Assembly (NCBI GenBank): GCA_964625745.1
Contig: CAZVCJ010000003.1
Location: forward strand, 5,515-69,514
DNA: 64,000 bases
Origin: CAZVCJ01 sp964625745
GTDB taxonomy: Bacteria > Chloroflexota > Anaerolineae > VGOG01
Direction of reading: 5' to 3'
Shown: positions 1 to 7,091 of the stretch, one piece after another
Layout of the letters: the number at the start of each line of letters is the position of its first letter
How positions within the stretch are numbered: the stretch's first letter is position 1
Position numbers and translations under genes: made by a program
The notes under the pieces: model-generated
Seen by the model: the letters and a program-made list of their open reading frames with translations, nothing else
What the model was told of the DNA's origin: nothing
Database searches by the model: none

Positions 1-1145
1 ACTGAGAGTGTCTTGGTATAGTAGCCGCTGGAGTCCGTGCCGGCTGTCGTCTGAGCACTGCTTTCCTGGTTCACGATGGTCACTGTCACACCCAACAAGG
101 GATCGCCGCTGCTGGCATCGGTCACCGTGCCCTCAAGGTAGCCCTCTCCGAACAACGGGCTGGACATGCTGGCAATGGTCCCCACGGAGGCTTTGACGAA
201 CTCGGTGAAATAGGGCATGTTCAGGGTGCTGAGTTGATCATTAGTCGTGTGATAGTAGGGAGTGAAGTCTTGCCAATCCTCGATGGCCAAGATGGCATCA
301 TAACCGTAATCCCAGAAGGAGGCATGATCGCTGCGGTTGGTAGCGCCGGCAGTGATAATCTCAGGAACGAGATTGATGTCGTAGGTATCCACCACATCGG
401 CGAACAGGTTAGCGATGGCGATGGAATCGGCCCCGGTTCCGGCGTGAAGCTCGATGATGGAATCGGCATCGGAGTCGTAGGCGATCATGTCCAGATTGAG
501 CACGCCCAGGATGTCGTCGCCCTCGTAGTAAGCATCCTGGGCGTAGTAGTGGCTGCCATAGAGCCCCTGCTCTTCCCCGGTGAAAGTGACGAAGCGGATG
601 GTGTAGTCGAAGTCGTACTGGCTGAGGATGTCGGCGGCGATCATCACCGCCGTTACGCCGCTGGCGTTGTCATCAGCTCCCGGAGCGTTCGTCAATGCTG
701 TTTGGTGTGTTTCCGCTCTGCTGTCCACGTGAGCACAGATGATGTAGATGTCATCGGGGTAGGTGAGGCCCGGCTTGGTGGCCACCACGTTGCGCCAGTT
801 GTTGTCCGACCAGGTGTAGTTATGATATTCCACATCCAAACCCAGGTTCTCGAAGTGCTCGTAAACGAACTGCGTGGCCTTTTGGACAGGCTCACCGCTG
901 TAGGAGTAGCGGGTATAGAGGGTGTAGGGCTGTCCACCGATGGTGACCTCGTTCTCGCCGCTGAGGTTGCCATCGTATAGATAAACGGTATCGGCATCAA
1001 CCTGGGCGATTATCTCCTCAATAAGCGGGTCAGGCTCGCCCAGGGCGGATACCGGCTGCGGCCCCTGAGACATGACAGAGCTGCCGCCGACAATTAACAC
1101 AGCAACGATGAGCAGAATCCATTTTGCTGTGAGCCTCCTGTTCAT
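1..1145 (-). CDS. Secreted M28-family zinc peptidase, C-terminus cut by window edge
   Basis: Exported zinc aminopeptidase of family M28, read leftwards and running off the left edge, so the C-terminus is missing. The ATG at 1145 follows AAAGGAG. The N-terminus (MNRR, then a hydrophobic run to about residue 20) looks like a signal peptide. The M28 metal and catalytic residues are all visible: His in AHVDS (about residue 137), Asp in GADDNASG (about 155), Glu-Glu in GEEQG (about 188), Asp in NLDMI (about 218) and His in YHTTND (about 298). From about residue 333 a new segment (LEGTVTDASSGDPLLGV) begins, typical of a carboxypeptidase regulatory-like beta-sandwich, so the full protein has at least one accessory domain. 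It probably trims peptides outside the cell. The next gene on this strand ends at 1285, with a palindromic repeat between them. Confidence 0.85.
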   Translation of the reverse strand, partial: MNRRLTAKWILLIVAVLIVGGSSVMSQGPQPVSALGEPDPLIEEIIAQVDADTVYLYDGNLSGENEVTIGGQPYTLYTRYSYSGEPVQKATQFVYEHFENLGLDVEYHNYTWSDNNWRNVVATKPGLTYPDDIYIICAHVDSRAETHQTALTNAPGADDNASGVTAVMIAADILSQYDFDYTIRFVTFTGEEQGLYGSHYYAQDAYYEGDDILGVLNLDMIAYDSDADSIIELHAGTGADSIAIANLFADVVDTYDINLVPEIITAGATNRSDHASFWDYGYDAILAIEDWQDFTPYYHTTNDQLSTLNMPYFTEFVKASVGTIASMSSPLFGEGYLEGTVTDASSGDPLLGVTVTIVNQESSAQTTAGTDSSGYYTKTLS

Positions 1146-1172
1146 TTGGGACTCCTTTATTCATGAAACCTG

Positions 1173-1267
1173 AGAAACCAGGTTTTTGTGCTGGAGAAGT
1201 GACTTCCGCTGACGGTACTACATGGTCAGCCAGATCCTCAACCACACAGTGAAAAAACCTGGTTTCT
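1173..1267. repeat. AGAAACCAGGTTTTT palindromic repeat, copy 1
   Basis: The 15-base arm AGAAACCAGGTTTTT at 1173-1187 is matched by its exact reverse complement at 1253-1267. The same arms occur at 21938-22035 upstream of clpB. The interior is not conserved between the two copies. It fills most of the gap between the aldolase-Fae gene and the M28 gene, and could act as a terminator or mRNA hairpin. Confidence 0.85.
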
Positions 1268-1284
1268 GGCCTCTTCCCGATGGC

Positions 1285-2706
1285 TTACGGCGCATACCTG
1301 AACGGATGCCGCGCCGCTTCTTTCTCGTTGAGCAGTTCTTCGAGGGTCGGGCGGCTTTCGATGGCTTTGCGAATGGCGGCGCGCATGGCCTTGTAGTTGT
1401 TGAACTCGATGCGCTTGCGGTTGGCAGCCGCCGGGTGGACGAAGACGTTGGCGATCATGGCCAGGTCGCCCAGGGCCCCCTGGGGGAGGCTGCCGTCCTC
1501 GACGCTGGCTTCAATGGCCAGATTGATGCCGCGCGCAGCGTCGTCGTAGACGTGGCCGGCCTGCTTCCTGGTGCGCACGGTCACAGTGGGAACCAGCAGC
1601 GTGCGCGGCCGCTCGCTGATGATGCGCAGCTCGTGCGAAGGCCGGGGCTCCCCCAATGCCCTGGCGATGGCTCTGCCCACCGGCCCCTCTCTGACGCCCA
1701 GCAGCAGGTCAACGTGAGCCAGCTCAAAGAAGGGCGGCCCAGAGAACCCCTCGCCGACGCGCAGGGTGAAGTCCCCGACACTCGAAACCCGAAACCCCAA
1801 ACTCGAAACCTCAACCTTGCCCAGGTTCTCCAACTGGATGCGCAGCTCCTCGCGGTCCTCTCGCTCGAAGGCTCCGCCGGGCATGATGGGGTGGCGGGAG
1901 TTGCCCATCTCCAGCCCCATCATCCGCAGGCCCTCTTTGACCGCCTGGGTGGTCCCCTTGCGGATGACGATGCGCACCAGCTTCTGGATCTTGGCCTGCC
2001 CATCCTGGGCCGTGGCCAGATCCCCTTCCTTCACAGCGGCGTAGATCTTCTGCCATAAATCGGGAATCAGGTTAGCGCTGGCCAGGATGGCCCCGTCGGC
2101 GCCGGCGGCCAGGGCAGCCATTACGATCTCGTCGTGGCCGCAGAAGATGCCGATCTGGCCCTTGACTTTCTCGAACAAGGCCATCAGGAAGGGCATGTCG
2201 CCGCTGGAATCTTTGATGCCCACCACGTTGTCCAGGTAGGCCATCCCCTCGGCAGTCCACCACTTGAAGTGGGTGCCCGCGCACTGGGGGATGTTGTAGA
2301 GGATGATGGGCAGGCCGACCTCGTTGACCGCTTCGTAGTGTTCGTAGACCTCGTTGAAAGTGGGCTTGAGGTAGAAGGGTGCCACCACCAGGGCCGCCGT
2401 GGCTCCGGCGTCCCCGGCGTATTGGGTCAAGGCTATGGTGTCCCTCGTGCTGGCGCATCCCGTGCCAGCCACCACCGGCACCCTGCCCCCCACCTCATCA
2501 ACGGCGATGTCAATCACCAGCCGCTTCTCCGCCTCCGTGAGGTATACGAATTCTCCGGTGGTGCCCGCCGGCACCACCCCATCCACATGGGGCAAGACAT
2601 GGCGGATCAGAGCTCTAAACGCCTCCTCGTCAACCTGGTCATCTTCGGTGAAAGGTGTGACCAGGGCAGGGAATATGCCTTTGAACCAATCTGGTTTCTT
2701 TGACAC
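1285..2706 (-). CDS. DHDPS-family aldolase fused to a formaldehyde-activating enzyme (Fae) domain, copy 1
   Basis: Two-domain protein of 473 aa. Residues about 8-300 are a dihydrodipicolinate synthase/N-acetylneuraminate lyase TIM barrel: the Thr pair in AGTTGEF (49-50), Tyr in LYNIPQ (137) and Schiff-base Lys in GIKDSSGD (165) are present. Residues about 316-473 match Fae, which condenses formaldehyde with tetrahydromethanopterin: LAHVDLLLG with the conserved His at 331, a central Lys-Gln-Ala motif (RKQAG), NVFVHPAA, and an HPF near the end. GTG at 2706 is chosen because AAGGAGGA lies just before it; an upstream TTG has no such site. The linker (LGFRVSSVGD) is encoded by a short genomic repeat. 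Substrate unknown; a pyruvate-type aldolase releasing formaldehyde is an inference. A diverged paralogue lies at 5518-6963. Confidence 0.85.
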   Translation of the reverse strand: MSKKPDWFKGIFPALVTPFTEDDQVDEEAFRALIRHVLPHVDGVVPAGTTGEFVYLTEAEKRLVIDIAVDEVGGRVPVVAGTGCASTRDTIALTQYAGDAGATAALVVAPFYLKPTFNEVYEHYEAVNEVGLPIILYNIPQCAGTHFKWWTAEGMAYLDNVVGIKDSSGDMPFLMALFEKVKGQIGIFCGHDEIVMAALAAGADGAILASANLIPDLWQKIYAAVKEGDLATAQDGQAKIQKLVRIVIRKGTTQAVKEGLRMMGLEMGNSRHPIMPGGAFEREDREELRIQLENLGKVEVSSLGFRVSSVGDFTLRVGEGFSGPPFFELAHVDLLLGVREGPVGRAIARALGEPRPSHELRIISERPRTLLVPTVTVRTRKQAGHVYDDAARGINLAIEASVEDGSLPQGALGDLAMIANVFVHPAAANRKRIEFNNYKAMRAAIRKAIESRPTLEELLNEKEAARHPFRYAP

Positions 2707-2735
2707 AATGTCCTCCTTATGACTTGTATTCAAAA

Positions 2736-2787
2736 TTGACAAATCCAGCCGATTGTGTTAAAATATCGATTAGCAAAGTTAGCTAAC
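2736..2787 (+). promoter_or_regulatory. Promoter and palindromic operator of the Phd/methylase operon
   Basis: TTGACA (2736-2741), a 17-base spacer and TAAAAT (2759-2764) form a near-consensus promoter. The perfect palindrome GTTAGCTAAC (2778-2787) lies at or just after the expected transcription start, the usual place for an autoregulatory operator of a Phd/YefM-type protein. Confidence 0.7.
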
Positions 2788-2809
2788 ATACCTATCTCTG
2801 AGGAAACCA

Positions 2810-3058
2810 ATGAACGAGAAGCCAGCCCTGAAGTTTATCATCTCCACCCAGGCTCAGAACAACTTCGGTCGCCTGCTCGACGACGTATCAGAGAACCGCA
2901 CCCGTTACGTGGTTAAGCGCTTTGGCCACCCCAAGGCGGTGCTCATCAGCCTGGACGATTTCGAGCGCCTGCTGGCCAACGAGGCCGAGGGCGAGAAGTA
3001 CCTGCGTATCCTCCGCGAAAACCGCCCGGAGTACGTGCTGGGAGAAACGGTTGATTAG
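2810..3058 (+). CDS. Phd/YefM-family antitoxin-like DNA-binding protein
   Basis: Small 82-aa protein of the Phd/YefM type: an N-terminal strand-helix DNA-binding fold (STQAQNNFGRLLDDV) followed by YVVKRFGHPKAVLISLDDFERLL, the family signature. In known systems such proteins neutralise a toxin and repress their own operon. Here no toxin follows. Ten bases downstream the DNA methylase of an EcoRV-like R-M system begins, so this protein may act as a controller of that system (inference). A strong promoter with an overlapping palindrome lies just upstream. The C-terminal part (LRENRPEYVLGETVD) would be the toxin-binding region in a classical pair. Confidence 0.8.
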   Translation: MNEKPALKFIISTQAQNNFGRLLDDVSENRTRYVVKRFGHPKAVLISLDDFERLLANEAEGEKYLRILRENRPEYVLGETVD

Positions 3059-3067
3059 GGAGACACC

Positions 3068-4144
3068 ATGAGCCTAAGGACGAATCTCGTCACTCAACCT
3101 ACGCTACCCTCACTCAACATCCCGGTATTTCCAAGCACCAGGTACCAGGGGAGCAAGTTGAAACTGCTCGACTGGATCTGGGCCACCATTCAGGGCTTGC
3201 CATTCGACACTGCCCTGGACGCTTTTGGGGGAACGGGTTGTGTGAGCTATCTGCTCAAGAGCAAGGGTAAGCAGGTTGCGTATAACGACATACTCAGATT
3301 CAACTACCTCATCGGTCTGGCACTCATCGAGAACGACGCAACCACGTTGTCAGAAAAAGACGTCGCCTTCTTGCTCACCAGACACGCGAGCCCCCGTTAC
3401 CCCACTTTCATCCAAGACACCTTTCACGATATCTATTTCACTGACGACGAAAACCGATGGCTGGACATGGTCATCACCAACATCAGGAATCTGGATGATA
3501 GATACAAGCAGGCCATTGCCTACTTCGCCCTGTTTCAGGCTTGCATCATCAAGCGTCCCTATAACCTCTTTCATCGTCGGAATCTCTACATGCGCACCTC
3601 CGATGTCCAACGTAGCTTCGGCAACAAGACTACCTGGGACACGCCTTTTGAGGCATGGTTCAGACACTTCGTGGCCGAAGCCAACAACAGCGTCTTCAGC
3701 AATGGACAGCACAACGTGGCCATGAGCTACGATGCCTTTGAGATTCCTGGGCAGTACGACCTGGTTTACATTGACACCCCCTACATTTCAGGCAAGGGCG
3801 TGGGAGTAGACTATCTGCACTTCTACCACTTCCTGGAGGGGATCGTGGATTACGACAACTGGGCCTACAGGATAGATTACCGGAGCAAGCATCGCAAGCT
3901 CAAGCAGAAGAAATCTGTCTGGACTGATAAAAATCGCATTCGCGACGCCTTTGACAGGCTCTTCGAGAAGTTCCAGGACAGCATCCTGGTGGTATCCTAT
4001 CGCGACCATGGCATCCCCTCGCCGGACGAGCTTATCACGCTGCTCCGAAAGCACAAAGGGGCCGTAGTAGAGGTTAACGGCACAGACTACAAGTACGTGC
4101 TGAGCAATGGGAACTCCAGAGAATTGCTATTCATCGCTCAGTAA
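3068..4144 (+). CDS. DNA adenine methyltransferase (D12/Dam class) of an EcoRV-like R-M system
   Basis: 358-aa N6-adenine methyltransferase of the Dam-like alpha class. Motif X is STRYQGSK (23-30), motif I is LDAFGGTGCVSYLL (50-63), and motif IV reads DTPY (236-239) where most relatives have DPPY. The central region carries the target-recognition part, as in Dam and M.EcoRV. It is slightly longer than M.EcoRV. Its last 7 bases overlap the end of the convergent EcoRV-like endonuclease gene, and it is probably cotranscribed with the Phd-like gene. It is expected to protect host GATATC-like sites; the exact site cannot be read from sequence. Confidence 0.85.
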   Translation: MSLRTNLVTQPTLPSLNIPVFPSTRYQGSKLKLLDWIWATIQGLPFDTALDAFGGTGCVSYLLKSKGKQVAYNDILRFNYLIGLALIENDATTLSEKDVAFLLTRHASPRYPTFIQDTFHDIYFTDDENRWLDMVITNIRNLDDRYKQAIAYFALFQACIIKRPYNLFHRRNLYMRTSDVQRSFGNKTTWDTPFEAWFRHFVAEANNSVFSNGQHNVAMSYDAFEIPGQYDLVYIDTPYISGKGVGVDYLHFYHFLEGIVDYDNWAYRIDYRSKHRKLKQKKSVWTDKNRIRDAFDRLFEKFQDSILVVSYRDHGIPSPDELITLLRKHKGAVVEVNGTDYKYVLSNGNSRELLFIAQ

Positions 4145-4779
4145 TTGCGCCAGTATTCCAGGAACTCCTTCTGTGAACCGAACTCGCCGCGTCCTGCTTT
4201 CAAGTCCCCTATGTTGGTGATCGAACGGATATGCTTGGTGGTGCCGCTGCCTGTCCGACGTGAGGCGATACGCCACTTCTCCTGAACAACGACGTCAATG
4301 TCGGTGATGCGGAACTTCTCTTCCACCAAGTCGCCGATTTTCTCTTCGTAGGTCTCGAACTCGTAGCATAGACCGATGATCCAGTGCTGAGCATAGTCGC
4401 CATAGGGATACCGGATAGTGCCCACCTTCTTGTCCGGAGTGCGGAAGTAGCCGAGATAGGTTCCGATGGTGAACCCGCCAATGGTGTTGGCACTCTTCTT
4501 ACGAGAAGTCTTGACATCAATGGCTATCTTCCCCTCGAAGCCAGGAAGATCGCTAAGCGTGATGTCGGGATATTCCCTTCCACCACCCTCCTCCAGGACA
4601 CAACGATACTTCCGAGCGATGGGCTTGATCCGCTCAACCACCAACTGCTCGAAAATCGCTGAGATGGCCCTGCTGTCGGACGGCACATCAATCACGCTCT
4701 GGTCCTCGAGGAGCAGACCCACCACTTCCCACTTGAATCCTTCTAGCAATGCCTCCAGATCTGCCTTGACGTTGTACAT
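4138..4779 (-). CDS. EcoRV-like type II restriction endonuclease
   Basis: 213-aa endonuclease that aligns along its length with EcoRV. Shared stretches include IFEQL (E44, EcoRV E45), YPDITL (D72, EcoRV D74), IAIDVKT (D88 and K90, EcoRV D90 and K92), AQHWIIG, a Lys-Trp-Ile-Ala-like stretch, and LEYWRNY near the C-terminus. The PD...DxK active site is intact. The recognition loop GSGTTK (177-182) matches EcoRV GSGNTT except that the contacting Asn is Thr, so specificity may be GATATC or a relative. ATG at 4779 follows AAGGAG. It converges on the methylase at 3068-4144 and overlaps it by 7 bases. The gene just upstream on the same strand is a broken methyltransferase. Confidence 0.88.
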   Translation of the reverse strand: MYNVKADLEALLEGFKWEVVGLLLEDQSVIDVPSDSRAISAIFEQLVVERIKPIARKYRCVLEEGGGREYPDITLSDLPGFEGKIAIDVKTSRKKSANTIGGFTIGTYLGYFRTPDKKVGTIRYPYGDYAQHWIIGLCYEFETYEEKIGDLVEEKFRITDIDVVVQEKWRIASRRTGSGTTKHIRSITNIGDLKAGRGEFGSQKEFLEYWRNY

Positions 4780-4810
4780 GCGTCGCTCTCCTTGCGTGCT
4801 CGTGAAGTCT

Positions 4811-5458
4811 TCACACCCTCTCCGCCCAAACCTCCCAGTGGGCGCTGAGCTTCGGCTGGCCCGATTCCCCCACCCGCGCGTACTCGTTCCGCTCCAGGTC
4901 CATAACGAGGAAGCCTTTCCACACGGCCCGTAGTTCGTCCTCGCGGAACAGGTGATGCGGCACGGGGACATCGCAATCCGGCTCGCATACCAGCCAGGTG
5001 CCCGGCTCAATCTCCGGCCCTCGCCAATCTTCGGGACCGCACCAGGCCCTCACCGTGGCGAAGAACTACCCACCCGGCTGCAACACACACCGCACCCCAG
5101 CCAGGGTACGCAGGATGCCGTCCACCAGGTTGTGATGGATGACGTACATGCTGACCACCGCGTCAAAGAAGCCATCGGGATAAGGCGGGGCCTCCATGTC
5201 CGCCACGGCCAGGTGGGCAGGCAGTCCTTCCTGTTCTAGCCAGCTCCGGGCGCGAGCCAGTCCGTGTGAGTCTACGTCAGTGCCGAACGTCTCGAAACCC
5301 TGCGACGCCAGGTAGACCAGGTGCCGTCCCCCGCCACAACCAAGGTCCAGCACCCGCCGCATCCCTCGCTCCTGCATGGCCTTTGCCAGCGGACTGAACT
5401 TCTCGTGCGGGGTCTTCCAACTGTACCATAAGGGTTCGGGTGGTGTGCAAGTATGCAT
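4811..5458 (-). pseudogene. Class I SAM-dependent methyltransferase interrupted by one in-frame amber codon
   Basis: The reading frame encodes a small SAM-dependent methyltransferase: motif I RVLDLGCGGGRHLVYLA, the acidic GTDVDSHGLARAR, and AVVSMYVIHHN. It then meets TAG at 5066-5068 in VLQPGG-stop-FFATVRAW. Downstream the same frame stays open and plausible (GTWLVCEPDC, HHLFREDELRAVW, SAHWEVWAERV) to 4811. Relatives usually have Tyr here (GGYFF), so one base change explains the stop. Start taken at ATG 5458 (MHTCTPPEP); no clear ribosome site. Substrate unknown; the size suits a small-molecule methylase. It sits between the aldolase-Fae gene and the endonuclease, all on the minus strand. A sequencing error, true nonsense mutation or readthrough cannot be told apart here. 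Confidence 0.75.
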
Positions 5459-5517
5459 GGTAAAAGATAGCGAATTCATCTCAGAGTAATGCGTAAAACG
5501 TGATAGGCCATTACGTT

Positions 5518-6963
5518 TCACGTTTTACGCTTCACGAACGCCTGCCCAATCGCCCCCACCATCGCCGCGTACACATTTTGATAGAGAGTGTGGCGATCCA
5601 GAGCCTTGGGGTCCACCGTGGCCAGGACGATCATCACCTCCTCGTTCATGGCCGCCTCTGGGATCACCCCCTGCTCCAAAGCGTCCACGATGGCCTTGGC
5701 CACCGCCGATTGGGTTGGCCCGTAGATCATGTTGGCCTGGCGCAGGTTCTTCTGCTCCAGTGCGGGCAGGATCAGCGTCGGTGGGCGCACGGTCAGATTG
5801 GGCTCCAGGATAGTGGTCAGCGCCTCGCGACGATGGAGGGGATAGGTCAGTTGATAGGCGTAGGCATCGCCCAGCGGGCCCGACTTCGGCCCGGCCACCA
5901 GATCGAGCTGCACTTGCTCTGCCCCCTCGCCCGCCGACCCACTGCCCAGCTTGAGCCCTGCCGCCCTGATGACCTCGGCTGACAAGCCAAGGTCACCAAA
6001 TCGCTCCTCCAGCTCCCCACTCGGAACTCGGAACCCGAAACCCGAAACCTCGATCTTACCCAGCTTCTCCAGCTCCAGTTGGATCTCGGCTCGCGTCTCG
6101 TGGAGCAAGGCCCCGCCAGTGGGCTTCAACGGGCGGCGCGGCCGCCCAACCTTGACCCCCATCATGTTGAGGGCCGCCTTGACCGCCACTCCACCGCCAT
6201 GACGACAGAAGATGCGGGCCAGCTTCTGCACCCTCATCTGCCACTCTCGCGCCGTGGCCAGATCGCCCTCTCGCACTGCCGCCAAGACCCGCTGCCAGAC
6301 CTCGGGGAATACGTTGGCGCTGGCCAGAATCATGCCTGAGCAGCCGCCAGCCAGGGCGGGCAACACCACCTCGTCGTGACCGATGAACACGTCAATGCGC
6401 CCCTGGACCATCTCCAGCACCTCCATAGTGTAGGTCAGGTTGCCGGAGGAATCCTTCAGGGCCACGATGTTGTCCACGTCGGCCAGGTCCTCGACCACGG
6501 TGCGGGGCAGGTAGGCGTCTACTACCTGGGGGATGTTGTACAGGATGATGGGAATGTCCACCGCCCTGGCGAGCTCGTAGAAGTGCTGGTAGATGCCCTT
6601 GTCCGAAGGGTGGAGGAAGTAGGGCGTCACCACCAGGCACGCGCTGGCGCCGGCTCCCCTGGCGTTCTTCGCCAGTTCAATGGCCTGGCGGGTCGAGGGG
6701 GCTCCGGCGCCGGCGATAACTGGTTTGCCTTGTGATTCCTCGACGGCGATCTCCACCAGCCGCTTTTGCTCCTCCACCGATAGATAAGGAAACTCGCCCG
6801 TGGTGCCGCAGGGCACCAGTCCATCTACGTCGTTTATCACGTGGCGGATGAGGCCGCGAAACGCGCTCTCGTCCACGCCCTCGTCCCTGCCGAAAGGCGT
6901 CACCAGGGCGGGGAAAACGCCGGGGGAAAAGGGCAATTTGCCTTGCTTTGATGTATTGCTCAT
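5518..6963 (-). CDS. DHDPS-family aldolase fused to a Fae-like domain, copy 2 (conserved His replaced)
   Basis: 481-aa paralogue of the protein at 1285-2706. The barrel (about 12-300) keeps CGTTGEF (Thr 54-55), LYNIPQ (Tyr 142) and ALKDSSGN (Lys 170). The C-terminal part (about 330-481) is Fae-like: ILEPNLTVRPPTLI, QANMIYGPTQSAVAKAI and EQGVIPEAAMNEEVM match the Fae core well. The conserved His of the Fae A-H-x-D motif is Gln here (EQVQLDL, Q352), so formaldehyde activation may be lost or changed. ATG at 6963 follows AAAGGAG. The linker (GFGFRVPSG) is again repeat-derived. It lies 128 bp downstream of the TIM-barrel-like gene, probably in one operon, with four small hairpins in the gap. Confidence 0.85.
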   Translation of the reverse strand: MSNTSKQGKLPFSPGVFPALVTPFGRDEGVDESAFRGLIRHVINDVDGLVPCGTTGEFPYLSVEEQKRLVEIAVEESQGKPVIAGAGAPSTRQAIELAKNARGAGASACLVVTPYFLHPSDKGIYQHFYELARAVDIPIILYNIPQVVDAYLPRTVVEDLADVDNIVALKDSSGNLTYTMEVLEMVQGRIDVFIGHDEVVLPALAGGCSGMILASANVFPEVWQRVLAAVREGDLATAREWQMRVQKLARIFCRHGGGVAVKAALNMMGVKVGRPRRPLKPTGGALLHETRAEIQLELEKLGKIEVSGFGFRVPSGELEERFGDLGLSAEVIRAAGLKLGSGSAGEGAEQVQLDLVAGPKSGPLGDAYAYQLTYPLHRREALTTILEPNLTVRPPTLILPALEQKNLRQANMIYGPTQSAVAKAIVDALEQGVIPEAAMNEEVMIVLATVDPKALDRHTLYQNVYAAMVGAIGQAFVKRKT

Positions 6964-6987
6964 GCGCGTTGCTCCTTTGAACAAGAT

Positions 6988-7085
6988 GGCGATTGAAATC
7001 GCGCCTGTGAGGGCACTCCGTGCCGGTTGTTCACGCAGGGAGACGACTGGCGCGTTTGCGCCCTCCAGAGGCGGTTTCAACCGCC
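6988..7085. repeat. Four consecutive short hairpins
   Basis: Four short inverted repeats lie in a row in the 128-bp gap between two minus-strand genes: GGCGATTGAAATCGCGCC (from 6988), GGCACTCCGTGCC (7012-7024), GGCGCGTTTGCGCC (7049-7062) and GGCGGTTTCAACCGCC (7070-7085). None is followed by a long T-run. They may stabilise or process the mRNA, or be a stacked repeat element. Confidence 0.7.
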
Positions 7086-7091
7086 GTTCCC

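Noticed and set aside
234..980. Open frame of 248 codons on the plus strand
   Set aside because: The minus strand encodes a complete M28 catalytic domain with all metal ligands over the same bases.
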